A stretch of 16,064 nt of DNA from JAYWAM01 sp043782425 (GCA_043782425.1 JAYWAM010000141.1:1-16064); one strand, 5' to 3'. Positions 1-7,580 are shown, numbered from the stretch's first letter. Notes: generated from the sequence alone by a model not told the origin. Program-made: numbers and translations.

Positions 1-1
1 G

Positions 2-82
2 CTTTCTCTTTATGAGCAATACCACTATCTGGGACCTGAAAGTATTCCCCGGCTTGGTGCGCGATGGCTAGCAGCGCACTGA
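2..82 (+). CDS. possible 3' end of an unseen upstream gene (partial)
   Basis: One frame is open from the left edge and stops at TGA 80-82. It gives 26 residues, including LYEQYHYLGPESIPRLGARW, whose composition resembles a real protein C-terminus more than random translation. No family is recognisable from so short a piece. A rival 19-codon frame starts at ATG 12 and stops at 71, so the assignment is weak. If real, this gene ends about 170 bp before the GntR regulator and is separated from it by the promoter-like region. Confidence 0.22.
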   Translation, partial: LSLYEQYHYLGPESIPRLGARWLAAH

Positions 83-122
83 TCCTGGGCGTAATCAGCC
101 AATGGCCTGCGCCTTGAGCAAG

Positions 123-152
123 CCGACAAATAAGTAATAAACGCAATATAAT
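123..152 (+). promoter_or_regulatory. candidate sigma70 promoter of the regulator operon
   Basis: A perfect TATAAT -10 hexamer lies at 147-152. A CCGACA element (4 of 6 matches to TTGACA) lies 18 bp upstream at 123-128. The surrounding 130-180 stretch is clearly AT-rich compared with the neighbouring coding DNA. It would give a roughly 95-nt leader before the GntR start codon at 253. This is inferred from sequence only. Confidence 0.45.
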
Positions 153-213
153 CATTTTATTACATTAATAATCGGCACCGGTCATCGGCTGGCATAACGA
201 TTGCTTATTATGG

Positions 214-227
214 CTTGTCATTACAAG
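214..227 (+). promoter_or_regulatory. palindromic candidate GntR operator
   Basis: CTTGT-CATT-ACAAG is a perfect 5-bp inverted repeat with a 4-bp spacer, 25 bp upstream of the GntR start codon and downstream of the candidate promoter. Regulators of the HutC/UTRA branch of the GntR family typically bind short palindromes with GT...AC cores, and this fits. Autorepression by blocking transcription is the natural inference. Confidence 0.4.
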
Positions 228-252
228 TTGAGCTTACCCAGGAATATAAATA

Positions 253-1002
253 ATGCCTGATTCAAAAAAAGTGGTTGCCCTCTCCCCTGTGCCGCTTTAT
301 ACGCAGATCAAGGAAGACCTGCGCACGCGGATTCTTGACGGCACCTATAAACCGCATGAGCAAATCCCGTCCGAGAGCGAAATGATGAAAAGCTTCGGGG
401 TAAGCCGCATTACGGTGCGGCAGGCGCTGGGCGACTTGCAAAAAGAAGGGATGATTTTCAAGATTCACGGCAAAGGCGCCTTTGTCTCAAAACCGAAAGC
501 GTTCCAGAACATCGGTCAATTGCAAGGTTTCGGTGAGGCCATGGCGCGTATGGGTTATGAGACCTTCTCGCAAGTTATCAGCATTAAAACCCTGGCTGCG
601 GGCAGAGTGGTCAGCGCGAAGCTGAAGGTGAAGGCGCAGGAACAAATCACCGAACTGCGCCGCGTGCGCTACCTCAACCGTGAACCGATTTCACTCGACG
701 TAACTTATGTGCCCAAAGCCATCGGTGACCGGCTGGCAAAGGAAGACCTTGCACACCGCGATATTTTCCTGATACTCGAAAACGACTATGGCCTGTCGCT
801 GGGCCAGGCCGAAATGCAGATCGAAGCCATGCTGGCAGACGACTCTCTCGGGCGCCACCTGAAAGTCGAGGAAGGTTCACCGGTGCTGCGCATTGAGCGC
901 CTCACTTACACCGCCGCAGGGCAACCACTCGACTACGAACATCTTTATTACCGCGGTGATGCCTTCCAATACCGGTTGCGCATTGAGCGCGGCCAGATTT
1001 AA
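253..1002 (+). CDS. GntR family regulator, HutC/UTRA subfamily
   Basis: This is a cytoplasmic DNA-binding regulator of 249 residues, the normal length for the HutC branch. Residues about 14-79 form the winged helix-turn-helix; IPSESEMMKSFGVSRITVRQ (38-57) is the classic GntR recognition region, and GKGAFVSKP is the wing. Residues about 97-243 match the UTRA ligand-binding fold, with an RRVRYLNREPISLD-type core (136-149) and a C-terminal QPLDYEHLYYRGDAFQY segment. AGGA at 240-243 precedes ATG 253 by 9 bp. The gene heads the operon with the flavoprotein, 15 bp downstream, so it probably controls the cluster in response to a small effector, perhaps the imported substrate. The effector cannot be deduced from the sequence. 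Confidence 0.93.
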   Translation: MPDSKKVVALSPVPLYTQIKEDLRTRILDGTYKPHEQIPSESEMMKSFGVSRITVRQALGDLQKEGMIFKIHGKGAFVSKPKAFQNIGQLQGFGEAMARMGYETFSQVISIKTLAAGRVVSAKLKVKAQEQITELRRVRYLNREPISLDVTYVPKAIGDRLAKEDLAHRDIFLILENDYGLSLGQAEMQIEAMLADDSLGRHLKVEEGSPVLRIERLTYTAAGQPLDYEHLYYRGDAFQYRLRIERGQI

Positions 1003-1017
1003 TTACGGAGAACGCGC

Positions 1018-2748
1018 ATGAGCAACATCATTGCAGAAGTAGATGTCCTGGTTATCGGCGGCGGCACAGCCGGGCCGATGGCGGCAGTCAAGGCCAAGGA
1101 GAAGAATCCCGCCGCCAAAGTCATGCTGCTGGAAAAAGCCCATGTGAAACGCAGCGGCGCTATCTCCATGGGAATGGACGGCCTCAACAATGCGGTGATT
1201 CCCGGCCACGCCACGCCCGAGCAATATGTCAAAGAAATCACCATCGCCAACGACGGCATCGTCAATCAAAAAACCGTCATGGCGTATGCGCAGGAAAGTT
1301 TCAACATGATCAACCAGCTTGATCGCTGGGGCGTGAAGTTCGAGAAAGACGAGACCGGCGACTACGCAGTGCGCAAAGTGCACCACATGGGAACTTACGT
1401 GTTGCCCATGCCCGAAGGCCACCACATGAAAAAAGTGCTGTACCGGCAACTGAAGAAAGCGCGCGTAGCAATCACCAACCGTTACATGGGCACGCGCCTG
1501 CTGCTCGACCAGCACGGCGCCATCGCAGGCGCGATGGTGTTGGATACGCGCGAGGGAACTTTCGGCGTGATCCGCGCAAAATCGGTGGTGCTGTCCACTG
1601 GCGCAGCCGGTCGCCTCGGTTTGCCGTCTTCCGGTTATTTGTTCGGCACTTATGAAAACCCCACCAACGCTGGCGACGGCTATGCGCTCGCCTACCACGC
1701 GGGAGCGGAGTTGTCCGGCATAGAGTGCTATCAGATCAACCCGCTGATTAAGGATTACAACGGCCCCGCCTGTGCGTATGTCACCGGGCCGTTCGGCGGC
1801 TATACGGCAAATTCACGGGGCGAACGCTTTATCGAGTGCGATTACTGGAGCGGGCAAATGATGCAGGAGTTTTACCGCGAGCTCGAAGGCGGCAACGGTC
1901 CGGTGTTCCTCAAGATCGATCACCTCGCAGAAGAAACCATTAGCAACATCGAACAAATTTTGCACACCAATGAGCGCCCCAGCCGCGGCCGTTTCCACGA
2001 AGGCCGCAACCTGAATTACCGCAGCGGCATGGTGGAAATGCATATTTCGGAAATCGGCCTGTGTAGCGGCCACTCCGCTTCCGGCGTGTGGGTAAACGAA
2101 CATGCTGCAACCACGGTGCCCGGCCTGTATGCGGCGGGCGATCTGGCGTGCGTGCCGCACAACTATATGCTCGGCGCATTCGTCTATGGCAAGTTCGCCG
2201 GTGAAAGCGCAGCCGACTATGCCGCCGGGCGCAGCCACGCGCCGGTCGACGAACGCCAGGTGACGCAAGAGGCGGCGCGCGTGCTTGCTCCGCTCGCCAA
2301 TCGCGAGGGGGTGACGCCGACACAGGTTGAATACAAGTTGCGCCGCTTCGTCAACGACTATCTGCAACCGCCCAAGGTCACGCGCAAGATGCAAATCGGC
2401 CTTGAACGTTTCGCCGAAATCGGCGCCGATTTGTCTGAAATGTCCGCGACCAATCCGCACGAATTGATGCGCGCCATGGAGGTGCACTTCATCCGCGATT
2501 GCGCTGAGATGGCGGCGCGCGCTTCGCTCTATCGCACTGAATCGCGCTGGGGGTTGTATCACTATCGCGTCGATCACCCGGAAAAGAACGATGCCGACTG
2601 GTTCTGCCATGCGCAACTGAAAAAGAACGCTGCCGGAGAAATGACCAGCTTCAAACGCCCTATCGAACCCTACATCGTGGCGCTCGACGAAGACGAGAAG
2701 GAAGCCTACAACCGCATGCGCATCGTGAAACAAGCCGCAGCCGCTTGA
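1018..2748 (+). CDS. AprA-like FAD flavoprotein (fumarate reductase/APS reductase alpha superfamily)
   Basis: This 576-residue cytoplasmic flavoprotein (no signal peptide) has an N-terminal Rossmann FAD site, VLVIGGGTAGPMAA (about 10-23). KRSGAISMGMDGLNN (44-58) parallels the RSGA...G...N segment of AprA. LSTGAAGRLG (192-201) and AGDGYALAYHAGAEL (218-232) are typical of succinate dehydrogenase/fumarate reductase flavoproteins. GHSASGVWVN (351-360) and GLYAAGDLACVPHNYMLGAF (369-388) match the capping-domain and second FAD regions, best in AprA-type proteins. It is shorter than typical AprA (above about 600 residues). GGAG at 1006-1009 sets the start. The next gene encodes an AprB-like ferredoxin, so the two probably form an alpha-beta enzyme. 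No sulfate adenylyltransferase or Qmo genes are nearby, so I do not call it APS reductase. The substrate is unknown. Confidence 0.85.
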   Translation: MSNIIAEVDVLVIGGGTAGPMAAVKAKEKNPAAKVMLLEKAHVKRSGAISMGMDGLNNAVIPGHATPEQYVKEITIANDGIVNQKTVMAYAQESFNMINQLDRWGVKFEKDETGDYAVRKVHHMGTYVLPMPEGHHMKKVLYRQLKKARVAITNRYMGTRLLLDQHGAIAGAMVLDTREGTFGVIRAKSVVLSTGAAGRLGLPSSGYLFGTYENPTNAGDGYALAYHAGAELSGIECYQINPLIKDYNGPACAYVTGPFGGYTANSRGERFIECDYWSGQMMQEFYRELEGGNGPVFLKIDHLAEETISNIEQILHTNERPSRGRFHEGRNLNYRSGMVEMHISEIGLCSGHSASGVWVNEHAATTVPGLYAAGDLACVPHNYMLGAFVYGKFAGESAADYAAGRSHAPVDERQVTQEAARVLAPLANREGVTPTQVEYKLRRFVNDYLQPPKVTRKMQIGLERFAEIGADLSEMSATNPHELMRAMEVHFIRDCAEMAARASLYRTESRWGLYHYRVDHPEKNDADWFCHAQLKKNAAGEMTSFKRPIEPYIVALDEDEKEAYNRMRIVKQAAAA

Positions 2749-2773
2749 TGCGGTATCAACAAGGAGCCACACA

Positions 2774-3007
2774 ATGTCGATGACTTTAAACCGGGTCGCC
2801 GTACCCGTGATCGTGGATGAAGAAAAATGTATCGCCGAAAAAGGCTGCACGGTGTGCGTCGATGTGTGCCCGCTGGATTTGCTGGCCATCGACATGCTCA
2901 AGGGAAAAGCCTACATGAAGTACGACGAATGCTGGTACTGCCTGCCGTGCGAAAAGGATTGCCCGACCCAGGCGATCCACGTCGCTATCCCTTACCTGCT
3001 GCGCTGA
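2774..3007 (+). CDS. AprB-like ferredoxin with two [4Fe-4S] clusters
   Basis: A 77-residue iron-sulfur protein with two cysteine sets: C19-x5-C25-x2-C28-x3-C32-P and C53-x2-C56-x2-C59-x3-C63-P, each predicted to hold a [4Fe-4S] cluster. The segment DECWYCLPCEKDCPTQAI (51-68) closely resembles the AprB motif in which a CW-x-C-xx-C block is followed by CPxxAI. It lacks the C-terminal tail that brings AprB to about 150 residues. AAGGAG at 2760-2765 lies 8 bp before ATG 2774. Position directly after the AprA-like gene supports a role as its electron-transfer subunit. Confidence 0.88.
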   Translation: MSMTLNRVAVPVIVDEEKCIAEKGCTVCVDVCPLDLLAIDMLKGKAYMKYDECWYCLPCEKDCPTQAIHVAIPYLLR

Positions 3008-3017
3008 GGAGAACCGC

Positions 3018-3971
3018 ATGCTAACTGCAACCCATGCCCAGGATTTCCACAGCCGCTTGGCGAACGCCGACCCCGAAGTGCGCCGCATTGCGGTGATGAA
3101 TTTGCTCGACAGCGACGCAGACGACGTTGAAACGCTATTGCTCGCCGCACTCCAGGACGCGGATGCAAAAGTGCGCGTGGAAGCGGCGCGCCTGCTGGAG
3201 GGTTACGAAACCCACGCAGCGGTAGCGAGACTCATTGGCGCCCTGGAGGATAGCGATCTCGAAGTGTGTGAAGCGGCTGCCATTTCGCTCTCTGAATTGA
3301 AAGAGACGCCGATGGGCGATGGTCTGCTGGCCGCGCTACCCAAGGCCAAGACGCCGTTTGCGAAAGCCGCGCTGTTCCGTGCGCTGCGCGAATTGCGCCG
3401 CACCGAGGCTTTTGCCCCGGCGCTGGCGGCGCTCCACGACAGCGCCGTCGAAATACGCTGTGCCGCGCTCGGCGTGCTGGGCTATATGAAGGATGGCGCT
3501 GCGCTAGCGGAAATTGCGCGCATCGCCGGCGCCGACCCCGACGCGGAAGCACGCCGTATTGCGGTGGGCGCGCTGGGTTTTGCGACCGACGACTTGGCTG
3601 CCGTTACGCCCGCACTCAAGCGCGCGCTCAAGGACCATTCCTGGCAGGTACGTGAAGAAGCGACTGCAACGCTGGGCAAGTTGCTGGTAGCGGACGCCGT
3701 CAACGACCTGATTGCAGCAATGGCCGATCCCTATTGGCAGGTGCGCATCAAGGCGGCGCGCAGCCTGGGCAAGCTGAAAGCGCGCAGCGCCTTGCCGGTG
3801 CTGATCGATGCGCTCGGTCATGCCATCAGCAACCTGCGCAAGGAAGCCGCCATCGCCCTGGGCGAAGTAGGCGACGCAGGCGCGATTGCAGCGCTGGAAA
3901 AAGCCTTGCACGATCCCGACCCCGATGTGCGCAAGCTCGCGCAGCTCGCGCTTAACCAGATTTTGAAATGA
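3018..3971 (+). CDS. HEAT-repeat protein (PBS lyase HEAT-like)
   Basis: This 317-residue soluble protein is built almost wholly from about nine or ten HEAT-like helical pairs of roughly 31 residues. Clear units are DADAKVRVEAARLL, DSDLEVCEAAAISL, HSWQVREEATATLGKL, PYWQVRIKAARSLGKL and DPDPDVRKLAQLAL, with the conserved Val-Arg and Ala-xx-Leu positions. No signal peptide or catalytic motif is visible. HEAT proteins are usually binding scaffolds; some relatives act on cofactors, such as the phycobilin lyases and deoxyhypusine hydroxylase. It sits between two ferredoxin genes with a 10-bp gap on each side and strong GAGG/AGGAG ribosome sites. An assembly or docking role for the AprA-like enzyme is therefore inferred, not shown. 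Confidence 0.9.
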   Translation: MLTATHAQDFHSRLANADPEVRRIAVMNLLDSDADDVETLLLAALQDADAKVRVEAARLLEGYETHAAVARLIGALEDSDLEVCEAAAISLSELKETPMGDGLLAALPKAKTPFAKAALFRALRELRRTEAFAPALAALHDSAVEIRCAALGVLGYMKDGAALAEIARIAGADPDAEARRIAVGALGFATDDLAAVTPALKRALKDHSWQVREEATATLGKLLVADAVNDLIAAMADPYWQVRIKAARSLGKLKARSALPVLIDALGHAISNLRKEAAIALGEVGDAGAIAALEKALHDPDPDVRKLAQLALNQILK

Positions 3972-3981
3972 GGAGACGCTC

Positions 3982-4317
3982 ATGACATATGTGGTGACCG
4001 AACCCTGCATCAAGTGCAAATACGGCGATTGCGTTGAAGTCTGTCCGGTGGATGCGTTCCATGAGGGGCCAAACTTCATGGTGATCGATCCGATTGAGTG
4101 CATTGATTGCTCGCTGTGCGTAGACGAATGCCCGGTCAACGCGATTTTCGATGAGCCCGATCTGCCTGCGGAATACACGCACTTCATTGCGCTCAACGCC
4201 GAGTTGTCCAAAACCTGGCCGCTCATCAATGACAAGCGCGAGCCTCTAGCCGACGCCGATAAATGGTCGGAAGTCAAAGACAAATTCCAGTATCTGGAAA
4301 TAGCGGAAACCGTGTGA
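3982..4317 (+). CDS. fdxA: 7Fe ferredoxin, FdxA type ([3Fe-4S][4Fe-4S])
   Basis: A 111-residue protein with the Azotobacter FdI/FdxA signature. Cysteines lie at 9, 12, 17 and 21 (MTYVVTEPCIKCKYGDCVEV) and at 40, 43, 46 and 50 (CIDCSLCVDECP). By homology C9, C17 and C50 hold a [3Fe-4S] cluster and C21, C40, C43 and C46 a [4Fe-4S] cluster. The C-terminal FIALNAELSKTWP stretch and KDKFQYLE end are characteristic of the family and its length. AGGAG precedes ATG 3982. It closes the flavoprotein operon and probably carries electrons to or from the AprA/AprB-like pair. It may not be the cell's only FdxA; the symbol reflects the family. Confidence 0.9.
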   Translation: MTYVVTEPCIKCKYGDCVEVCPVDAFHEGPNFMVIDPIECIDCSLCVDECPVNAIFDEPDLPAEYTHFIALNAELSKTWPLINDKREPLADADKWSEVKDKFQYLEIAETV

Positions 4318-4341
4318 TGCACGAGCCTAGTGCACGAGCCT
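4318..4341 (+). repeat. short direct repeat, 11-bp unit twice
   Basis: TGCACGAGCCT occurs at 4318-4328 and again at 4331-4341, a 13-bp period starting directly after the FdxA stop codon. The second copy runs into the stem-loop that follows. It looks like a local slippage duplication; no function is evident. Confidence 0.6.
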
Positions 4342-4370
4342 GGTGCGCAGAGTGAAGTACGGCGCACCAG
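4340..4370 (+). other. stem-loop between the redox and transporter gene blocks
   Basis: CTGGTGCGC (4340-4348) pairs perfectly with GCGCACCAG (4362-4370) around a 13-nt loop. There is no run of T after the stem, so it is not a convincing intrinsic terminator. It could be an attenuator or an mRNA 3'-end stabiliser after the ferredoxin gene. The rest of the gap (4371-4511) is AT-richer and may hold a separate promoter for the transporter genes, but I could not identify a convincing -35/-10 pair. Confidence 0.45.
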
Positions 4371-4511
4371 ATTGGATGGCACACCTGCAAAGAGTGCGCC
4401 AATAGTCATAAAAAACAGGAGCTTTATCTCAGGTATGGCGTTTGCTTTGTACTAATCGGCTTTTCTTAACTTCCATCGATATTTTTGCAAATTAACCAGG
4501 GAGATCGAGCT

Positions 4512-5921
4512 ATGAGAGTTTTATGCGTAGTGACTGCGGTACTGCTGTTGGGTCTTGGCAACGCCGCCCACGCGGAAACGATTCGCATCGCCGTGGGCCA
4601 TCAGAGCAAGTGTACCGACACCTACTCTGCCGGCATCATCGTCAAAGAGCTGCAACTGATCGAAAAGCATTTACCCAAGGATGGAAAATACAAGGACGCG
4701 AAGTTCGAGTTCGACTGGAAGGATTACGAGTCAGGCGCACCGATCACCAATCAGATGCTGGCGAACAAGCTGGACTTCGGCGTCATGGGCGATTATCCCC
4801 TGATCGTCAACGGCGCCAAGTTCCAGGAAACCGCGAGCCTTGAGACGCTTTACATTGCCGGCACCGGTTACAACCTGCACGGCTCGGGCAACGCCGTCGT
4901 AGTGCCGGTGAAATCCGACATCTACAGTTTCCAGGATCTCAAGAACAAATCGATCTCGGTTCCGGTGGGCAGCGCCGCCTGGGGCATGACGCTGAAGGCA
5001 ATGCAGGATATCGGCTTGACGCAGAAAGACATTGAGATCAAGAACCAGAGCCCGCCTGTAGGCGCAGCCAATATCGCCGCGAGCAAGATAGACGCGCACG
5101 CCGACTTCTGCCCGTGGTCGGAGATCATGGAGTTTCGCGGCACCGGTCGCAAAATATTTGACGGCAGCGAGACCGGAGTGGCGTATCTGCACGGCGTGGT
5201 GGTGCGCAAGGACTACGCAGCGAAATATCCGGAGATCGTCGTCGCCTTCATGAAGGCGATCATAGACGCGGGAGACTGGGTGCGTAAGGATCCGATTCAG
5301 GCCGCGACCCTGCTCGAAAAATGGACCGGCGTCGAAAAAGAGGTGCAGTACCTGTATTTCAGCGACGGCGGCGCGCTGACCCTGGACCCGACCATAAAAC
5401 AGAAGTGGGTTGAGACACTGAAGTTTGACCACAGCGTTCTGGCCAGGGAAAAATTAGCCCCGCCGCTGGACTTCGCCAAGTGGATAGACGACCGCTATAT
5501 CCGTGAGGCTTACAAGGCGGTCGGGCGCGACTACGACAAGGATGCCAAGACTATGCATGACCCAAAGGTGGCGCTCAAGAAACTGCCTGCGGCGGAGCTG
5601 TGGCACGCCAAGAAAGGCGTTATCAGCTACCCCGGTGTGGCGGCCATGCTGGCGGCGGCTGAAGGGTATAAGAAGGACGGCGATCTGCGCGCCAGCTACG
5701 TTTATGACAACACCACGGGGCTTAAAATCTTCGGCCATGTGGCGTTCTTCGTGAAGGACGCGAACGGCGCGGTCACCGCCTTCATGCGCAAGCCAGACGC
5801 AGAGAAATTCATCAAATCATCCGGCGGCAAGCTGGTGCGCTTCGACGATGCGCCGAAAGCGGCTGCGACGAAAACCGCACAGATGCATACGGGGCGCGTC
5901 GCGATAGCAACAATTCAGTAA
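4512..5921 (+). CDS. ABC transporter substrate-binding protein with NosL-like C-terminal domain
   Basis: Periplasmic binding protein of 469 residues. Residues 1-21 are a signal peptide (hydrophobic VLCVVTAVLLLGLG, then AHA before E22). Residues about 22-340 match the nitrate/sulfonate/taurine class (SsuA/NrtA/TauA-like): IRIAVGHQ, ITNQMLANKLDFGVMGDYPL (78-97), SISVPVGSAAWGM (147-159) and a VVVRKDYAAKYPEIV segment (229-243). Two mature cysteines occur, C34 and C200. The family is normally 320-400 residues. The extra C-terminus (about 363-447), with LRASYVYD, HVAFFVKDANG and FIKSSGGKLVRFDD, resembles NosL, a copper-binding accessory protein, but lacks the NosL Cys-x-Met site. ATG 4512 is preferred over the upstream TTG 4485 because AGGGAG (4498-4503) sits 8 bp before it and it begins the signal peptide. 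The ligand is probably a small anion; identity unknown. Confidence 0.87.
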   Translation: MRVLCVVTAVLLLGLGNAAHAETIRIAVGHQSKCTDTYSAGIIVKELQLIEKHLPKDGKYKDAKFEFDWKDYESGAPITNQMLANKLDFGVMGDYPLIVNGAKFQETASLETLYIAGTGYNLHGSGNAVVVPVKSDIYSFQDLKNKSISVPVGSAAWGMTLKAMQDIGLTQKDIEIKNQSPPVGAANIAASKIDAHADFCPWSEIMEFRGTGRKIFDGSETGVAYLHGVVVRKDYAAKYPEIVVAFMKAIIDAGDWVRKDPIQAATLLEKWTGVEKEVQYLYFSDGGALTLDPTIKQKWVETLKFDHSVLAREKLAPPLDFAKWIDDRYIREAYKAVGRDYDKDAKTMHDPKVALKKLPAAELWHAKKGVISYPGVAAMLAAAEGYKKDGDLRASYVYDNTTGLKIFGHVAFFVKDANGAVTAFMRKPDAEKFIKSSGGKLVRFDDAPKAAATKTAQMHTGRVAIATIQ

Positions 5922-5994
5922 GGCGATACGCGCGCGGCGGGCCAGCGTCGCGCGCGACATCGACTGTGAATTCAATCTGATGCACGGGATCAAC

Positions 5995-6918
5995 ATGAAC
6001 GCAAAAATTGGACTAGCGCGGATCGAGCAAATGGAAGATGCCGCCGTCGAAGCGCGCGGCGCGACCGTTGATAGCGGAGCTTCAGCTGTGGCGCCGATTC
6101 TCCTTACAACCCCGCCGCCCCGTGCAACGCCGCGCCGCACACGCGCCGCCATTCCTTGGCGGCGTTATCTGGTGAGCGCCCTGGCGATCATTGGCGCGCT
6201 GCTGCTTTGGCAAGTGGCTTCGGCCAGCAAGTTCAAATTCATTATCAATTTTGAAAACGTCCCCACGCCGTTACTCGTTGCGGAGCATCTGGTACAACTG
6301 CTCGGGACATCGCAGTTTTACATGCACATCGGGGTGAGTGTGAAGCGCGTACTCATCAGCTTCGCCCTGGCGACCAGCCTTGGCGTCACAGTCGGCGTGC
6401 TCATGGGTCGCTGGCGTGTGGCGACCGATATCATGATGCCCTACATCGAGATCCTGCGACCCATTCCCGCAGTGGCGTGGATTCCGCTGGCGATCCTGAT
6501 GTTTCCGAGTGAAGAGGCAAGCATCATATACATCACTTTCCTCGGGGCGTTCTTTCCCATCGTTCTCAACACCGTGCATGGTGTGCAGCAGACTCCTGAA
6601 GCGCTGATTCGCGTGGCGCTGGCTTTCGGCGCCAACAACCGGGCCATGTTGCGCCACGTGATATTGCCGGGCGCGCTGCCGAGCATCATGGCGGGTCTCG
6701 CCATCGGTATGGGCGTATCGTGGTTTTCCCTGCTCGCGGGAGAAATCATCAGCGGGCAATACGGCATCGGTTATTTCACCTGGACTGCATATACGCTGGT
6801 GGAGTATCCCAACATCATCGTCGGCATGCTCACCATCGGCGCTCTGGGCACGCTATCGACCTGGCTGGTGCGCAAGGCGTCGGTACCGGCCTTGCGCTGG
6901 CAGGAGTCGCGCGACTAA
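5995..6918 (+). CDS. ABC transporter permease (nitrate/sulfonate/taurine type)
   Basis: Inner-membrane permease of the SsuC/NrtB/TauC class, 307 residues from ATG 5995. That start is chosen over ATG 5980 because GGGA (5986-5989) lies 5 bp upstream of it. About six membrane segments are visible, the first at about 58-75. The EAA loop that contacts the ATPase reads PEALIRVALAFGANNRAMLR, followed by HVILPGALP (201-229), with the conserved Gly and LP. RPIPAVAWIPLAIL (155-168) is also typical. An unusual cytoplasmic N-terminal extension of about 50 residues, rich in Ala, Pro and Arg, precedes the first helix. The stop codon overlaps the next start (TAATG), implying translational coupling. Confidence 0.92.
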   Translation: MNAKIGLARIEQMEDAAVEARGATVDSGASAVAPILLTTPPPRATPRRTRAAIPWRRYLVSALAIIGALLLWQVASASKFKFIINFENVPTPLLVAEHLVQLLGTSQFYMHIGVSVKRVLISFALATSLGVTVGVLMGRWRVATDIMMPYIEILRPIPAVAWIPLAILMFPSEEASIIYITFLGAFFPIVLNTVHGVQQTPEALIRVALAFGANNRAMLRHVILPGALPSIMAGLAIGMGVSWFSLLAGEIISGQYGIGYFTWTAYTLVEYPNIIVGMLTIGALGTLSTWLVRKASVPALRWQESRD

Positions 6919-7580
6919 TGCGTGCCTACTTCGACGTCATCCGCAATAGCATCGCGAATCACCGTGCGCGCTGGCTCGCGATCAGTCTCGGTTTCGTCGT
7001 GCTGTACTACGTCGGCCTGCTGGCGCTCACCATGCTGCGCTTCGGCGAGATACCGAACTACGCGGTGTTCCATGATGTGTTCGGCACTTACAAATTGATC
7101 TTCGCCGGCACGCCGGCTTTGTCCGATGCCGTGCCGATTCTGATGGATGAGTCGTGGTTTGAGGCCGGCTACAAGAATCCGCATTACTACGGCATCGCAA
7201 CCTGGAGCTATATGCTCATCCCGCCGAAAATGTTTCTGGTATTCCTGACCGGGGTGCTGCTGGCGACGGTGGTGGTATTGGCAGCGAGCGGCAAGGAAGC
7301 CGCTTGTCCGACCTCGCCAGCCTTGGCGTATGCGGCCACCGGCATGGGCACGGCACTCGTCGGCCTGACCAGCGCAACGCTCACCTGGGTCGTGTGTTGC
7401 GCCACCCCGTCGTGGGTGGTGTCGCTGGCCATGCTGGGAATGAGTGTGTCGCTAGCGCTGTGGATCGAGCCGGCAGGGATGATATTGGCGCCGCTCGGTC
7501 TGTTGATGATTGTCGGCATCATTGTTAAGCAACTACGCAGTCTTGCCGCGCCTGGTAGTTCGCGGTTGGCAGCGACCTGA
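6918..7580 (+). CDS. uncharacterised polytopic membrane protein with Cys-Cys motif
   Basis: A 220-residue protein starting at ATG 6918, which shares its A with the stop of the permease (TAATG). The reading frame is open further upstream inside the permease gene, but that part is out-of-frame overlap. Hydrophobic segments lie at about 18-40, 102-123, 135-155, 157-178 and 183-203, with a periplasmic or loop region at about 41-100 rich in aromatic residues. A vicinal Cys pair (C160-C161, in LTWVVCCATPSWVVS) sits within a helix, and C130 lies in a loop. I recognise no named family. It has no EAA loop, so it is not a second classical permease. Vicinal cysteines in membrane helices occur in metal transporters such as MerT, so metal or thiol handling is a guess supported by the SCO gene nearby. 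Confidence 0.75.
   Translation: MRAYFDVIRNSIANHRARWLAISLGFVVLYYVGLLALTMLRFGEIPNYAVFHDVFGTYKLIFAGTPALSDAVPILMDESWFEAGYKNPHYYGIATWSYMLIPPKMFLVFLTGVLLATVVVLAASGKEAACPTSPALAYAATGMGTALVGLTSATLTWVVCCATPSWVVSLAMLGMSVSLALWIEPAGMILAPLGLLMIVGIIVKQLRSLAAPGSSRLAAT

Noticed and set aside
1813..2901. Long open frame (362 codons) on the minus strand across the flavoprotein gene
   Set aside because: It lies antisense to a clear flavoprotein with recognisable motifs, shows His/Ala-rich composition without family motifs, and is a codon-bias shadow. The same applies to the minus frames at 1003-1698, 3504-4409, 4731-5432, 7594-8286, 9115-9921 and 11477-12151.
1018..3007. Calling the pair adenylylsulfate reductase aprBA
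   Set aside because: Both subunits are shorter than usual, and no sat, aprM, qmo or hdr gene is visible; superfamily-level naming is safer.
4435..4455. Six-codon upstream frame (ATG 4435 to TAA 4455) before the binding-protein gene
   Set aside because: No regulatory codon run or well-spaced ribosome site supports translation as a leader peptide.
5947..5958. GTCGCGCGCGAC palindrome before the permease
   Set aside because: It sits in a GC-only stretch where such palindromes arise easily, and it has no T-run or other terminator or operator context.
6720..6917. Extended N-terminus of the Cys-Cys membrane protein
   Set aside because: The frame is open here but overlaps the permease C-terminus out of frame. 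The TAATG junction at 6916-6920 is the natural start.
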